Origin: Zonotrichia leucophrys gambelii
Taxonomy: Eukaryota; Chordata; Aves; Passeriformes; Passerellidae
Direction of reading: 5' to 3'
Assembly (NCBI RefSeq): GCF_028769735.1
Contig: NC_088179.1
Coordinates: forward strand, 5,588,001 to 5,652,000
Length of the DNA: 64,000 nt
Position numbers and translations under genes: made by a program. Under the pieces are notes generated by a model. It saw nothing but the letters and a program-made list of their open reading frames with translations. It was not told the DNA's origin and did not search any database. Shown piece by piece: positions 11,759 to 22,228 of the stretch. The first letter of the stretch is position 1. Every line of letters starts with the position of its first letter.

Positions 11759-14604
11759 AGAATGAAAAATAATATTTGCCTCTAAGTGGGGACATCGCTC
11801 ATAAAAACAAAAGAGGGAAGAAGAGCCTGTCCCCTGGGCTGCAAAATGTCACATCCTCACCTCCACTTTGTCACCACAGGGTCCTCCACAGAACGTACCA
11901 GTGACTTAAACCAAGAAACACAGCAGCTGATGGGAGAAGGGCTCCCTCTCCAAACCTGCAGCAGTGTGCAAACCCTCACTCCCAAGCCCTCCTTCACCCA
12001 AAACTGCCCCCCAAATCTGGTCCTTGTGCAAGGAGGAACCAAGCAAGATGGGTTCCCCAAGCTCTCCACCCACACAAAACCAATCCATATCAGTTAGAGG
12101 AGCAAGAGATGTGTTTCCATGTCCTGAGGATGGCCCAAAATATCTCTGAGCCATCCTGAGTCATACCTGAAAGTTATTAACATCTCCTCTTCTTGCTCTC
12201 CTGGAAGCTCCATTCCCAACATCTGCCATGCTTCCATGGCTGAGCAGGACAAGGAAAAGGCATCCCTCCTGAGGCTCAGACAGTATCCCACACACACAGA
12301 GTGAAATGCAGCTTTCAGCCCATCTCTGAAGCCCAGCAGAGGTGGGAGCAGGCAGCCTTGCCTTTCCTGGAAGGATCTCTCTCCAAAGCTCCTGCAAACA
12401 GCTCCACACACTTTAGTGACAGCATAATTGTACATTATCTCCTACAATTTCACTCTGACAATTTAGGGGACAATACAAAGAGCAGAGAGACTGTAATATT
12501 CATATTGACATTCCCCCAAAAAGCCGCCTTCCCTGGTAAAGCCCTTGTCTTATGAATATGGAAAGCTGCCTGGAGGCTTTGCTTAAACACAGTGTGTTGG
12601 TGTTTAATCAGAGGAGGTGGAGCGGGAGCAGCTCCTGCTCAACAACAGCCAGACACTTTTTAGGATGTGCAAGACATTCTCCATTTTCATGGACAACTCT
12701 GTTTACAATCCCTCCTCTAAAACAGCTTATAAAAGATTCACTCTGCCTCAGTTTTTGAAACAAGGGTTAGTCAGAGAAGATGATTCTGTCTGCTGTTCCT
12801 TCCCTGTGGGGATTTCTAATGAAAACCATTTTTTGTCTCAACTTTTCCTTAGGAAACAAAAAGAATTTTGTTTTTTTTCTTCCTTGGTAAAAAAGATTTA
12901 AATACTTCAGCCACAGCCCAACATTCCATGGATTGGAATGACTTCCAGAGTGCCTACAGAGAAGAGAAAGCAAAGGAAGACTTGCAAGGAAAGAGTGGAG
13001 AAAGGAAGCACGGTGTTTTATGGACTGAGTGACCACCAAAAGTGAGCTGAGTTTTTGCTGGAAACCCAGTTTCCATGACTTACAGCAAGGATAAGAATTC
13101 CAAAAGTTGTCTATGTCCTATGGGGCACATCTCCCAGGAGCAGAGAAACTGGATCTTCTCAGGGCATTTTCCACTTACCTGACCTGGAGGACAAGTAAAT
13201 ACTTGGGCCAGCAGCAAAAAAGAACATTTCTTTTTCCTTTTTCCCCTCAAGGGTGAAATCCATGGAAGCTTGTTGCATTTTTATTCAAGAGTCCAGCTTC
13301 CCCCATGTAGTTTCTCTCCAAAGTCCATGGATCTGTCTCCTCACCCTTGATGGACACCCAGCCCAGGGCTGCAGGATCCCACCCTGAAAGCCACAAGGAG
13401 GGTTTTCCCCCCAGCTTTCCTCTCTGGATGCAGATCCTGGCAATCAATTGTTTCCCTTCAATGCTGCTGCAGAGAAAGAAGAGTCTGGTTTTGACAGATT
13501 TATATTTAGACTCCCTTTCTTTCATTTTTTTTAAATTTATTTAAAGATTTCTGTTTACCTTCTGGGTAGAACTCTAAGTTCACCCACAGAAGCAACTACT
13601 GAACCATGGAAAACAACAAAAAGCAAAGGATGTACTAAAAAAAAATCCATAGTATCTGTAATACCTCAATTAAGGGAGCATAAGTATTGAAGCCTGAAGT
13701 ATCTTGATAATCTGAACCATCAGTTCTGACAGCAGAAGGTGCCACTACTGGAGCTGGGAAAAAAAAATCTTTGCCTTTCAGCTCACGAGCAGGAAATCTC
13801 TCTCACCCTGAAAAGACAAAAATAATAACTACATAAAAATATTGTTTTAAGTTCTGTCAAATTTCACATTTTTAGTTTGACATTCTACCTTTTGGTTTCC
13901 TGCTGGTAAAACTGTTTTTTCCACGATCTCATGACCATTTTGATTTGTCAATATTGCTGGAAAGGTTTAAAAGAAAAGGTTTTTCCACTTCCCTGAGCTG
14001 GCCAGTTGTCAGGATCTGGAGTGTAAAAGGGGTAAGCAAACTTCTGGTCATGGGCCAAATCTCAGAGCATAGGGCAAGAAAATCTGTTCAGATAACACCA
14101 GTGAACTAGAAAACATCTTTAAAGATGGTCAAACACTTCCTCAAAGAGGCTGGGAATGGGAATTCTGGGAAACAGTCGTGATTTAGGGAGCATTTTGTTG
14201 TCTGGTGCTCTTTCACTCCAGTTCCTCCCTCTGAGGAGCAGCACAACAGACAGCATTGGTATTTGGAAAGCTTTTTTGGTTGTGCACCCATGAGTTCCTT
14301 GGACATGCCCCCTCCAGAAGCTAAATCCTTCCATTTGATATCCTTCCAGGTCAGCAGCCAATCTGTCACATCCCTGGTGTGACCTGGCTTTTCCAGGAGC
14401 TGGGAAGCCACAGGGAAGCTCTGCTTTGATCCCTGCAAAGGGCAGAGCAGCAAAGCCCAACCCTCGAGGCAGTGGATGAAGGGCACAGCTCCTTCCTCAG
14501 CCACCTGAAGTCTTTTCGCAATGATTCCAGGCAGGAGAAGGGGTTTTCTTCCTGGGCATGAGAAGAGGTTCAGCAGGATGCAGTGAGTGTCTTGCTCATG
14601 GCTT

Positions 14605-14785
14605 CAAGGCCAGGACAAAGTGAGATCCTGCTGGGACAGGGTGATGAGAGTGACCAAGAGCACAGAAACACTTCCAGACTCCCAGTTCCAAGGCCAGGAC
14701 AAAGACAGATCCTGCTGGGACAGGGTGATGAGTGTCACCAAGAGGACAGAAACACTTCCAGGCTCCCAGCTCCAAGGCTTGGCAA
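14605..14785. repeat. 84-bp tandem repeat, about 2.15 units
   Basis: Units begin with CAAGGCCAGGACAAAG at 14605 and 14689, and a partial third starts at 14773 (CAAGGCTTGGCAAGG). Each full unit contains GATCCTGCTGGGACAGGGTG and ACAGAAACACTTCCAG. The period is a multiple of three, so open frames on both strands run through both copies. That is a consequence of the period and not evidence of coding. Confidence 0.9.
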
Positions 14786-15366
14786 GGTTGCCCAAACCTG
14801 GCTGAGTCCTGCCAGGTTCCCCACAGTTCTCACCTCCTGCTCCAGCCCTGGATTTCAGCCCAGGTAAACACCATCGTGCTATGGCTGGGCTGGACCTGCA
14901 GGAACCTTTCCCCAGGTCACACTGGACTAATGCTCTTCCCAAGGAAAAGAGAGGGATTTTGCCTCTTCCCATGCTGAGCTGGATATTGGGACCATCCACC
15001 CAAGCGCAAAGCACAAGCTGGGCCTGCCCAAGAGCCATATGTCAGGAGTGGGAAGGACATTCCAACCCACTCACCATGGAAATTGTCCCTCTCTGCCCCC
15101 CAGGCACCAATCCCACCCATCTGGCATGGGCCCCAGGGCTCCCTGGGCCATCAGCTGCCAGCCAAGGACACAGGCTGCACTCCTCCACTGCTCTCCCTCG
15201 AGGTGACCTGAAAGGATGGAACAAAACCACCACCAGGAATTCACATCAGGTGTTTCTGCCTCTCTCCAGCCTTAATGCAGCAATGGGCACTGTGGGCTGT
15301 TCATAGGGAGCAGTAACAGCAGCCAGCCTTGGCATTCCCCAAGGGATTCCATTGGGGCCATAAGTA

Positions 15367-15498
15367 CAGGGGCACAAATCCTTCATTCTGGGCCACTTGC
15401 ACCACTGTGTCCCAGGCACAGGGGGACAAATCCTTCAATCTGGGCTGCCTGCACCACTGTGTCCCCAGCACAGGGGGACAAATCCCTCATTCTGCTGG
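15367..15498. repeat. 52-bp tandem repeat, about 2.5 units
   Basis: Units start at 15367, 15419 and 15471 with CAGGGGSACAAATCC. They share TTCWTCTGGG and CTGCACCACTGTGTCCC-like segments. Divergence between units is a few percent. Confidence 0.9.
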
Positions 15499-17264
15499 AA
15501 CACACAGCCATGAGTGCTTCCAGAGTGGTGCTGAGACCTCTCATACCCAGGCAGCCACCCACCCCTCCATCCCAGCACCAGGTTTTTCCCAGAGCTGAGC
15601 CTGCTGGAAGCAACTGGCCTCGAGCCACCCTGGTTAGTGCTGTGTGCTGGAAGATGAACTCAGGAGCTCGAAGCACAGCTTCATTTTATTGCAATAAAGA
15701 GGAATCAAGTAATGACAAGGCGAGAGCTGAGCGATGGGCTAATGGGAGAGCTGCCACACAGCAGAGCCAAAGGACACCAGCTCCTCCTGCTCTTTGCCTT
15801 CACCTGCTGCTTGGAATTGTCTGTGGAAGTGCCAGACTCTGAGGAGAAAGCTGTCACTGAAGGATTAAATCACGGACAATTTATGCTCAGCCTTTGAGCC
15901 CAGCAGCTTCCTCCAGCCATGGAATTAATGAGGGCCCCCCCAGCCCTACCTGCTGCCCACCTGCCCAGCCAGGCTGCACCCCTGCTTGAAGCTCCCTCAC
16001 CATCACTACTGCATTACCAGTGCTTGCTGGAATTGCCACTGAGGAATAGTGCCAAGCTCAGGGCATTTGCTTTCATCACAAGGGAGAGGTGGTCCTGCTC
16101 ACACAGACACAGCTCTGCTCCGAGGAGAGGCTTGCAAAGGAATGGGTGAAGGGTGAGGTTTGCTGGCAGGGTGAAGGGCTCCCCCAGGGCAGGTTTGGTT
16201 TTACAATTCCTTGGCCAAGCAGATTTTTGTGGTGCCACATTCTTGGCCCTACTAAGACCCCAGGCAAGCTCACTTACCCTTAATCAGGGTCACCTCCTGG
16301 CCCTCTCAGCAGCAGGGCCATTTGGGGAGAGCCATCATTACCCCAATATGTCACAAAGTACAGTCAGAAACACCAGAGCACTGCCAGACTCCAGCATAAA
16401 AATCCAGCTCCACTCCCTCCAAGATTGTTTTAGCTGAGATGCTCCTTGAACTGGAACCACAGAAATAACTTGCCAGTGAGAAACCCAAGACCTTCAGGGG
16501 CAATCCAGGTATCCATCCTAATTCAATTTTCCTGAAGAAGCAGAGTGTACCAGGACAATCAGAAAAGCAATCTGTAGTTTTCCTCGGATGCCTCACAGCA
16601 GCCCTAACGGAAGAGCCACAAATGAGATGTCCTCCCCCACATCAAAATGAGATTTTAGCAAAGCCCACCTCCACAACAGATTAATAAATATGCAGACAGT
16701 TTGTGCCAAAAAAACCCAGATCCAAATTCCCATAGAGACAGGGAAGAAGGGGATAAGAAGCCACTTTGTAACCTCTGTGATTGATATCTGATCCTACAAA
16801 CAGCCAAGTGCACCAAACTTCAAAGGGGTTGAGAGAGGATCTGACCCTCTGTTCCCTATCATTTTTGTGCACTTTGGATTTCACTCCCACTGAGGCATCC
16901 ACAGTGCCCAGCTGGCTGAAAAGGAAGCTGATAATCTTGGGGTATCACCAGTTTAGTGTGATAATAACAGCAGGCATGGCCTAGCAAGGAGAAGGACCAC
17001 AGGGAAACCAGCATCACCCCCGTGGATCCCACGATGGAGCCCCCTCTTGCCCATGGTGTTCTCTTCTAAACAGGATAATGGCACTGCCTGGCTTCCATGG
17101 GCCCTGGGAGGAAGGGGAAACACACTCAGCTGCTCAGGCACTGTGCTCACAGGAGCCAGGCAGGCCTTTCACCCGAGCAGCACATTAAATATAAAAGAGA
17201 AGTCACCATGGATGTTAATGTATGGCATCGGGATTTATTCCCCCCTCCTGTTCTCAGCACCACG

Positions 17265-17460
17265 TGACAACATTAATTAAATGTGTTTCTGACCCTGCTG
17301 CGCTTCTTTAAATATTTGCCATTCTCCACAAGCAGTGTTTGGTTAATGAAATGAAATTAATGAGCTCATTAGATTGTGCTGTAATCTTTCAGAGGCGAGC
17401 CCAGCGCTCGGAATCGCTGCTGCCTTTCTCCGCTCTCGCGCTTTAACTCGGCACATTCAG
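17265..17460. promoter_or_regulatory. Candidate CNE with TAAT palindrome and CpG-bearing flank
   Basis: The block holds CACGTGAC (about 17262), ATTAATTAAATG, TTAAATATTTG and GGTTAATGAAATGAAATTAA. It also has the perfect 14-bp palindrome TAATGAGCTCATTA at 17358-17371, then GTAATCTTTCAG. From about 17395 it becomes CpG-rich (AGGCGAGCCCAGCGCTCGG, TCTCGCGC). Paired inverted TAAT half-sites are the type of site bound by paired-type homeodomain dimers. Function is inferred. Confidence 0.35.
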
Positions 17461-17933
17461 CTCCACAAGCAAGGGCTGAGCAGGGCAGTAATCAATTAAC
17501 AGGGCAGCAGGCACAGGAAGGGAAGGAGGAGACACCCAGGCCAAGGAGAGGCAGCTGGATGACTTTCCCACGGGAGCTGGTCCCGTGGTTCCCGGCGCTC
17601 CCTGGCACGCATTGCTCGTTTGGCGCCTGCTTCTCCAAGGTGAGGATCAGCTACAGGAGCTGAATCCATGGCTACATCCACCCTGATTTGTATGGGAAAG
17701 CCAACAAGCCTTGGGAAAGAAGAACGGGGCTTAGAAACTTCCAGACATGCCTCTAACAGCAGCCCTGCCTCTGGTTCAGACACAACAAGGGCCGCACTCC
17801 CCGAGGCCACGGGGTTGTCCCCCCCCAGTGGTCCCTAAACCTCTTCCTGGAGCAAGAAAGCCAATGGGGCCCATGTCCCTCCACCAGGCAGCTCCCTGTG
17901 CTCTATTTGATGATTATTCACCCTGATTCCCCT

Positions 17934-17981
17934 CATCCATCCATCCATCCATCCATCCATCCATCCATCCATCCATCCATC
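17934..17981. repeat. (ATCC)n microsatellite, 12 units
   Basis: An uninterrupted tetranucleotide repeat of ATCC/CATC, 48 bp long. An uninterrupted array of this length is probably polymorphic between individuals. Confidence 0.97.
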
Positions 17982-20069
17982 TCCACATTTCCCCCCAGCT
18001 CAGAGCAGATTCCATATCCTGGTGTCCAGCACTGAAGTACAGCCCCAGGAGCAGCAAGGGAGGCTCTTTGCCTCTGGGCTGCACCAGCTCACCCAGCCAA
18101 CATGATTCCCATCTTTTTCTCTTTGAGCAGGAAGGATTCTCCCCAGAGCACTGCTCTGTTTTCCCATTGTCTTGTGAAGCTTCCTCATAGAATTAACTCA
18201 GATCAAAGAGTCTGCACAGCAGCACAAAATCCTCCCAAGGGCAGGGAAAGGAGGAGGGGGGTGGACAATAAGACAAAGAACGCTCCAGTAAATCTCTTTC
18301 CAAGAAAGCAAATGGGGGTCGTTCCTGCATGCACATAAACCCCTCAGCTCAGAGCCTGTGTTAGCTATGGTGACTCCCAATAGCTCCAGAGGAATTCCGG
18401 GTAGGAAATGTATGCAAATCACATTCTCTCCATGGCTGTACTCACCAACAGATTGGATCACAAAGCTTTATCAGGGCTCCCGTCCCTGGGATTTTGTCAT
18501 TTACCTTTTAGCCCAAAGGGCATGTGATGGTGAGCCAGGCCTGCTGGGATAAAGCAAGAGGGTGAGGAGCACAGCCAGGAGGGAGTCAGAGGAATGTTGA
18601 ATCACTGAAAAATCTCCAGATCAAAAAAGAAAATGATAACCCAAGTCCCCACAAAAGCCACACTCATCAATTGCACCAACCTCCTGCAACCAAAAGATGG
18701 TCTCAGAGGATTCTTGAACTGTGCCCCCTCTGCATCTCACAGGATTATCCCATTTTGGTTCAAACAATCCAGAGTTGTCTCTCTCTGCTTATCCAGGGGG
18801 ACATCACAACCCCCAAAATGCCAGGCTGGGTTCAAACATCTCAGGGTTAGCCAGGTCTTTCACAACCCTTCACATGCTACCAGCCCACCCAGCAAGGTTT
18901 GACTTTGCTTTAAAGCATCCCTGCCTTTGGTGACTGATGATTAAACAGAGAGAAAAGCACAGCTATCATTTATCCATGACCTTGGAAGGGCTGCAAATAA
19001 CACTGGCTGGCTGATGGCAGGTCCCCCGGCCACAGAGTGGAGGAGTGGCTCTCAAGGGCAGCAGGGAGAATAAATCCAGAGGCCAAGCTGACAGCTCACC
19101 CCACTCTGCTGCACAGAGGAGCTGCACACACCTGGCAGGTGGGAGAGATCACCTGAGGCAGTGGGAGCCACATGGGAGATGATGCACAGAGGATGAGCAG
19201 GGGTGGAGAGTCACCACAACTCCTGGACAGCCCTGGAAACAGCAGTGCTGGACCTCCAAGGGGCTCTCCACCAACAAACTCAGCAGCAAAGCTGTGGGAG
19301 ACTCAACAAGGGCAGCCGTTCATTTCACTGAGGATGGCCTCTGAGATGGTGTTTGCTGGGAATGAGTTACTCCAAAAGGGGAGGTAAGTGAGTCTTTCCA
19401 CCCCAGAGCAGCACAAACAGCATTTGTCACCACATTCATATCATATCCCTGAGTTTAGAGCTGGATACTGCCTTCCATCTCCCTCCAGAGGCAGCCACAG
19501 CACAAAAATCAGGTACCCATCAGCTAACAGAGCTGATTTTGCCCTTTGCATGCTGTTCAGAATCCATTGGCTGGGAGGCAGAGCATGGCCAAGCACACCA
19601 GCAGGCTGGTTTGGGCACCTGGGAGGGTTCAGTGCCAGGAACCCATTTTCCAGAAGCCAACACCACCCCTCCGATAGGTTTGGGGTCCCAGCCCTCGTTC
19701 ACAGAGCAGCCGTGCCTTCTGTCTTCATCCTGGTTTAGCTGTGTAAGCAACACTGCTTCCACAGCCTTGCTTTGTTTCGAGTGGGTGAACAAATCTTCAA
19801 TCTTGTTTAAAATCAAATCAAAATTCAAATTTTGGCTCAAGTACTGCAGCCTGCTTGTGCTTCAGCCTGGCTCCTACAGCCAGAGTGAATTAATGCCCAC
19901 ACCCCTGTGAGCATCTCCTGGCAGGTAACTTTGCCCTCACCCCTTGCCCTTTGGTTTTCCCCCAGGGATGGGGAGCTGCAGGGATGCACAGCAGCCCAAG
20001 CAGGAGATGCCTCTGTGGCAGCTGGAAGCGGAGCTGGAATCCACTGGGCGGGTTTGGTACAGATCCTTA

Positions 20070-20185
20070 CAAATGCAACTGCTCTTCCGAAGTGTATTTA
20101 TATCTTATCTGTGCTGTTTACCCATATGTTCAATAAATCATTATTCATTATCTGATAAGGTGCTTGCAGGGAATTTCTAAGCCAG
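20070..20185. promoter_or_regulatory. AT-rich block with paired GATA-type words; candidate CNE
   Basis: TATCTTATCTGTG, CAATAAATCATTATTC and CATTATCTGATAAGG occur within about 70 bp. TTATCT and GATAAG are GATA-factor consensus words, and TTATCTGATAA is a near-palindromic pair. Regulatory function is inferred from motifs only. Confidence 0.27.
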
Positions 20186-21024
20186 GCTTACAGTTAGCAC
20201 GGGGTGCGGGACACGCTGGGAATACAAATGGAAAAATAAACAGAGCATCTGTCTCCAGCGAGGCTGCTGTGCTGCCAGGGGACTGCGGTGACATTGCCAG
20301 CCAGGAGACCAAAGGCTGGGTCACCCGGCCTGCTGGGCTGGGGACAGCAGGCCTGTGTTATGTAGAACAGCCTCCTTTTCAGCTAATTACACATCCCAGA
20401 TCCCTGCCGGTGATAGAAGTGACACTACAAAGCGAGCCACGTTTCCTCTCTTCTGCTCCTCATTCATCTCTGCCCTCACCACAGCCAGGCAGGGACAGGC
20501 TGTGCTCTTCAGCATCCACAGGAACCCTGCCAAAGCTTCAGCCTGGGAGCAACGAGGGAAAAACTGGGGGTGCAGATCTGAGACAGCTTGAACACAGACA
20601 GTAAAACTCCTCATTGTGCTGTCTGTGGCCCAGGCATTAAACCAGAGGAGAAATACTAGAGCAAACCCAGAACCAGCTCTGACCCTGTCCATCCTTTTGC
20701 CTGTTCCAGCATGAGAAGGAGACACGGGAAGCACCTGGAGATGCTGCTCCATGGCACATGCCACCTCCTGCTGTCTCCCCTCTGATGCTCCCTCCAACAC
20801 CAGGAACCCAAAGTGGCTCCATTTAGGCCTGGCAAAGCCTTCAGTGCACCCATGGCCTCTCACATCCCAGCTAATCCAAGGATTAGATGCACTGGAGGGA
20901 TATTTCCATGTGGAATGGGGGGAGGAAAGTGGAGGGAGAGGGTAGGGAGTCAGGTTCAAGTCATGTGAACAGCAGCCCCAGCACGTCTTCAAAACAGGCT
21001 ACAAGGAAGTGTGACATCCAATTT

Positions 21025-21560
21025 CTTGGGAAGGGGAGGCAGAACGGTAATTAAATTTCTGATCTTGTTAGCCAATTTCTCCAATCACTGCCCCTGAACT
21101 GGAGAAGGGGAAGGGAGAGGGGAGACGTTTGCGTCAGCGACGCTTGTGAGGGAAATTAGGTTTTCACGGATTATTGGGTTAGTTCCACTTCTCCCACTTT
21201 TTAATTTATTTGTCTGTATGTGCTGCAGAGCTGAAAGGCCGAGAATTTTTCCCCCCTTTTTTTTAATTAAAATCTGTAGTTTTGGAAGATGAAAACTTTG
21301 GAAGGGGGGGAAGATTGCAACAATATAACCATGTCAGCCAAAATCTACTTCCCTCCCAAAGTTTTGTTAATCCCTCTTCAAAACAAGAGCCTAATAAAAT
21401 CTCTCACTAGCACTCAAAATAGCCTCTGGATATTTGTATAAAAGAAAAAACTTGTGAATGAACTTTTTTCTATCTGAAAAAAGAACGGAGTTCACTTGCT
21501 TACCGCTACTTGCAGGTTAACATTTGGGTTGTTCTTTTTTTTTTAATAAATTTTCCCTTA
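21025..21560. promoter_or_regulatory. AT-rich block around a CpG-bearing GCGTCAGCGACGC segment; candidate CNE
   Basis: The block has CGGTAATTAAATTTC, then GAGACGTTTGCGTCAGCGAC near 21125-21140, TTTTCACGGATTATTGGG, TTTTTAATTTATTTG and T-rich runs at 21255 and 21535. CpG is otherwise rare here, so the CpG-bearing core stands out. Nothing coding was seen. Confidence 0.25.
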
Positions 21561-22003
21561 ATGCTACAAAAGAAATTCCAGAATTGCTGCCTGTGCAACC
21601 CTGGGCCTCTATTATTTCTCAAAAGACAGTAACACTGCCCCTCTTTCCAATTTCCTTAGAAATAGAGGAGAAGACTAAAATGTGCCTATGGGCAGTGTTC
21701 AAGTAAATTATCTGTATGATTATTTCCAACTGCCTGCTGCGTGGTTTCCTAGGAACAATGCCAAGGGGCTATTTTGTTTAAGGTTTCTCAATTTGGGATA
21801 AAAGAGAAACAGTGTAGTTCACACAGTGCCCAGACTTCCACCTTGATGAAAGGTTTGGAAAGTAGGAATGGCTGCACTGCTCAGCCACAGCTGGAGGAGG
21901 CCTGCAAAGGCATTTGGGAAGCCAACAAAGGCTGGAAAGAACAACTCCTGGAAAACAAAGCAGCACAGCTGCAGTGGGAAAGAGCTGGGATAAGCTCTGG
22001 CCA

Positions 22004-22228
22004 GAGAATCATTGAATCATTAAGATTGGAAAAACCTTCAAGATCATAAAGTCCAACCTCCAGCTGAATCCCGCCATGCCCGTATTTCCAAGTGCCACAT
22101 CTGCTTCATTTCTGAACATCTCCAGGCAGCCTGTTCCAGCGCCTGGCCATCCTTTCAGGGAAGAAATTTTCCCAATATCCAACCTGAACCTCCCATGGTA
22201 CAACTTCAGGCCCCTTCCCCTTTTCCCT
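22004..22228 (-). mobile_element. CR1 LINE 3' fragment
   Basis: It begins AGAATCATTGAATCATTAAG, then ATTGGAAAAACCTTCAAGAT, CCAAGTGCCACATCTGCTTC, GGCAGCCTGTTCCAGCGCCT and TTCCCAATATCCAACCTGAA. The GGTTGGAAAAGACC wording marks a subfamily shared with the copies at 51762, 57293 and 57512. It is about 225 bp, 5'-truncated and non-coding. Confidence 0.93.

Larger units (their letters stand above)
10326..14604. other. Single-copy non-coding stretch with two small tandem repeats
   Basis: No gene was recognised. The stretch contains the 25-bp repeat at 11487 and the 27-bp repeat at 11705 (listed separately), and AT-rich sequence at about 13500-13700 and 13800-13990. Open frames up to 176 codons (minus strand, 10508-11038) have no domain and skewed composition. 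Confidence 0.55.
14786..17933. other. Single-copy non-coding stretch, no gene seen
   Basis: The stretch holds the 52-bp repeat at 15367, an otherwise unremarkable GC-moderate interval, and a motif-rich AT block at 17265-17395 that passes into a CpG-bearing segment at about 17395-17640. No exon or RNA gene was recognised. Confidence 0.55.
17982..22003. other. Single-copy non-coding stretch with AT-rich motif blocks
   Basis: No gene was recognised. AT-rich blocks at about 20070-20185 (TTATCT/GATAAG words near TATTCATTATCTGATAAGG) and 21025-21560 look like candidate conserved elements. A G-rich run lies at 20917-20947. A 201-codon minus-strand open frame at 20387-20992 has no domain. Confidence 0.55.

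Noticed and set aside
20917..20947. Possible G-quadruplex (runs of 6, 3, 3 and 3 G)
   Set aside because: The first loop would be 11 nt, giving a weak motif, and nothing else supports a function.
20387..20992. Minus-strand open frame of 201 codons
   Set aside because: No recognisable motif, no splice or promoter context, and several competing frames on the other strand.
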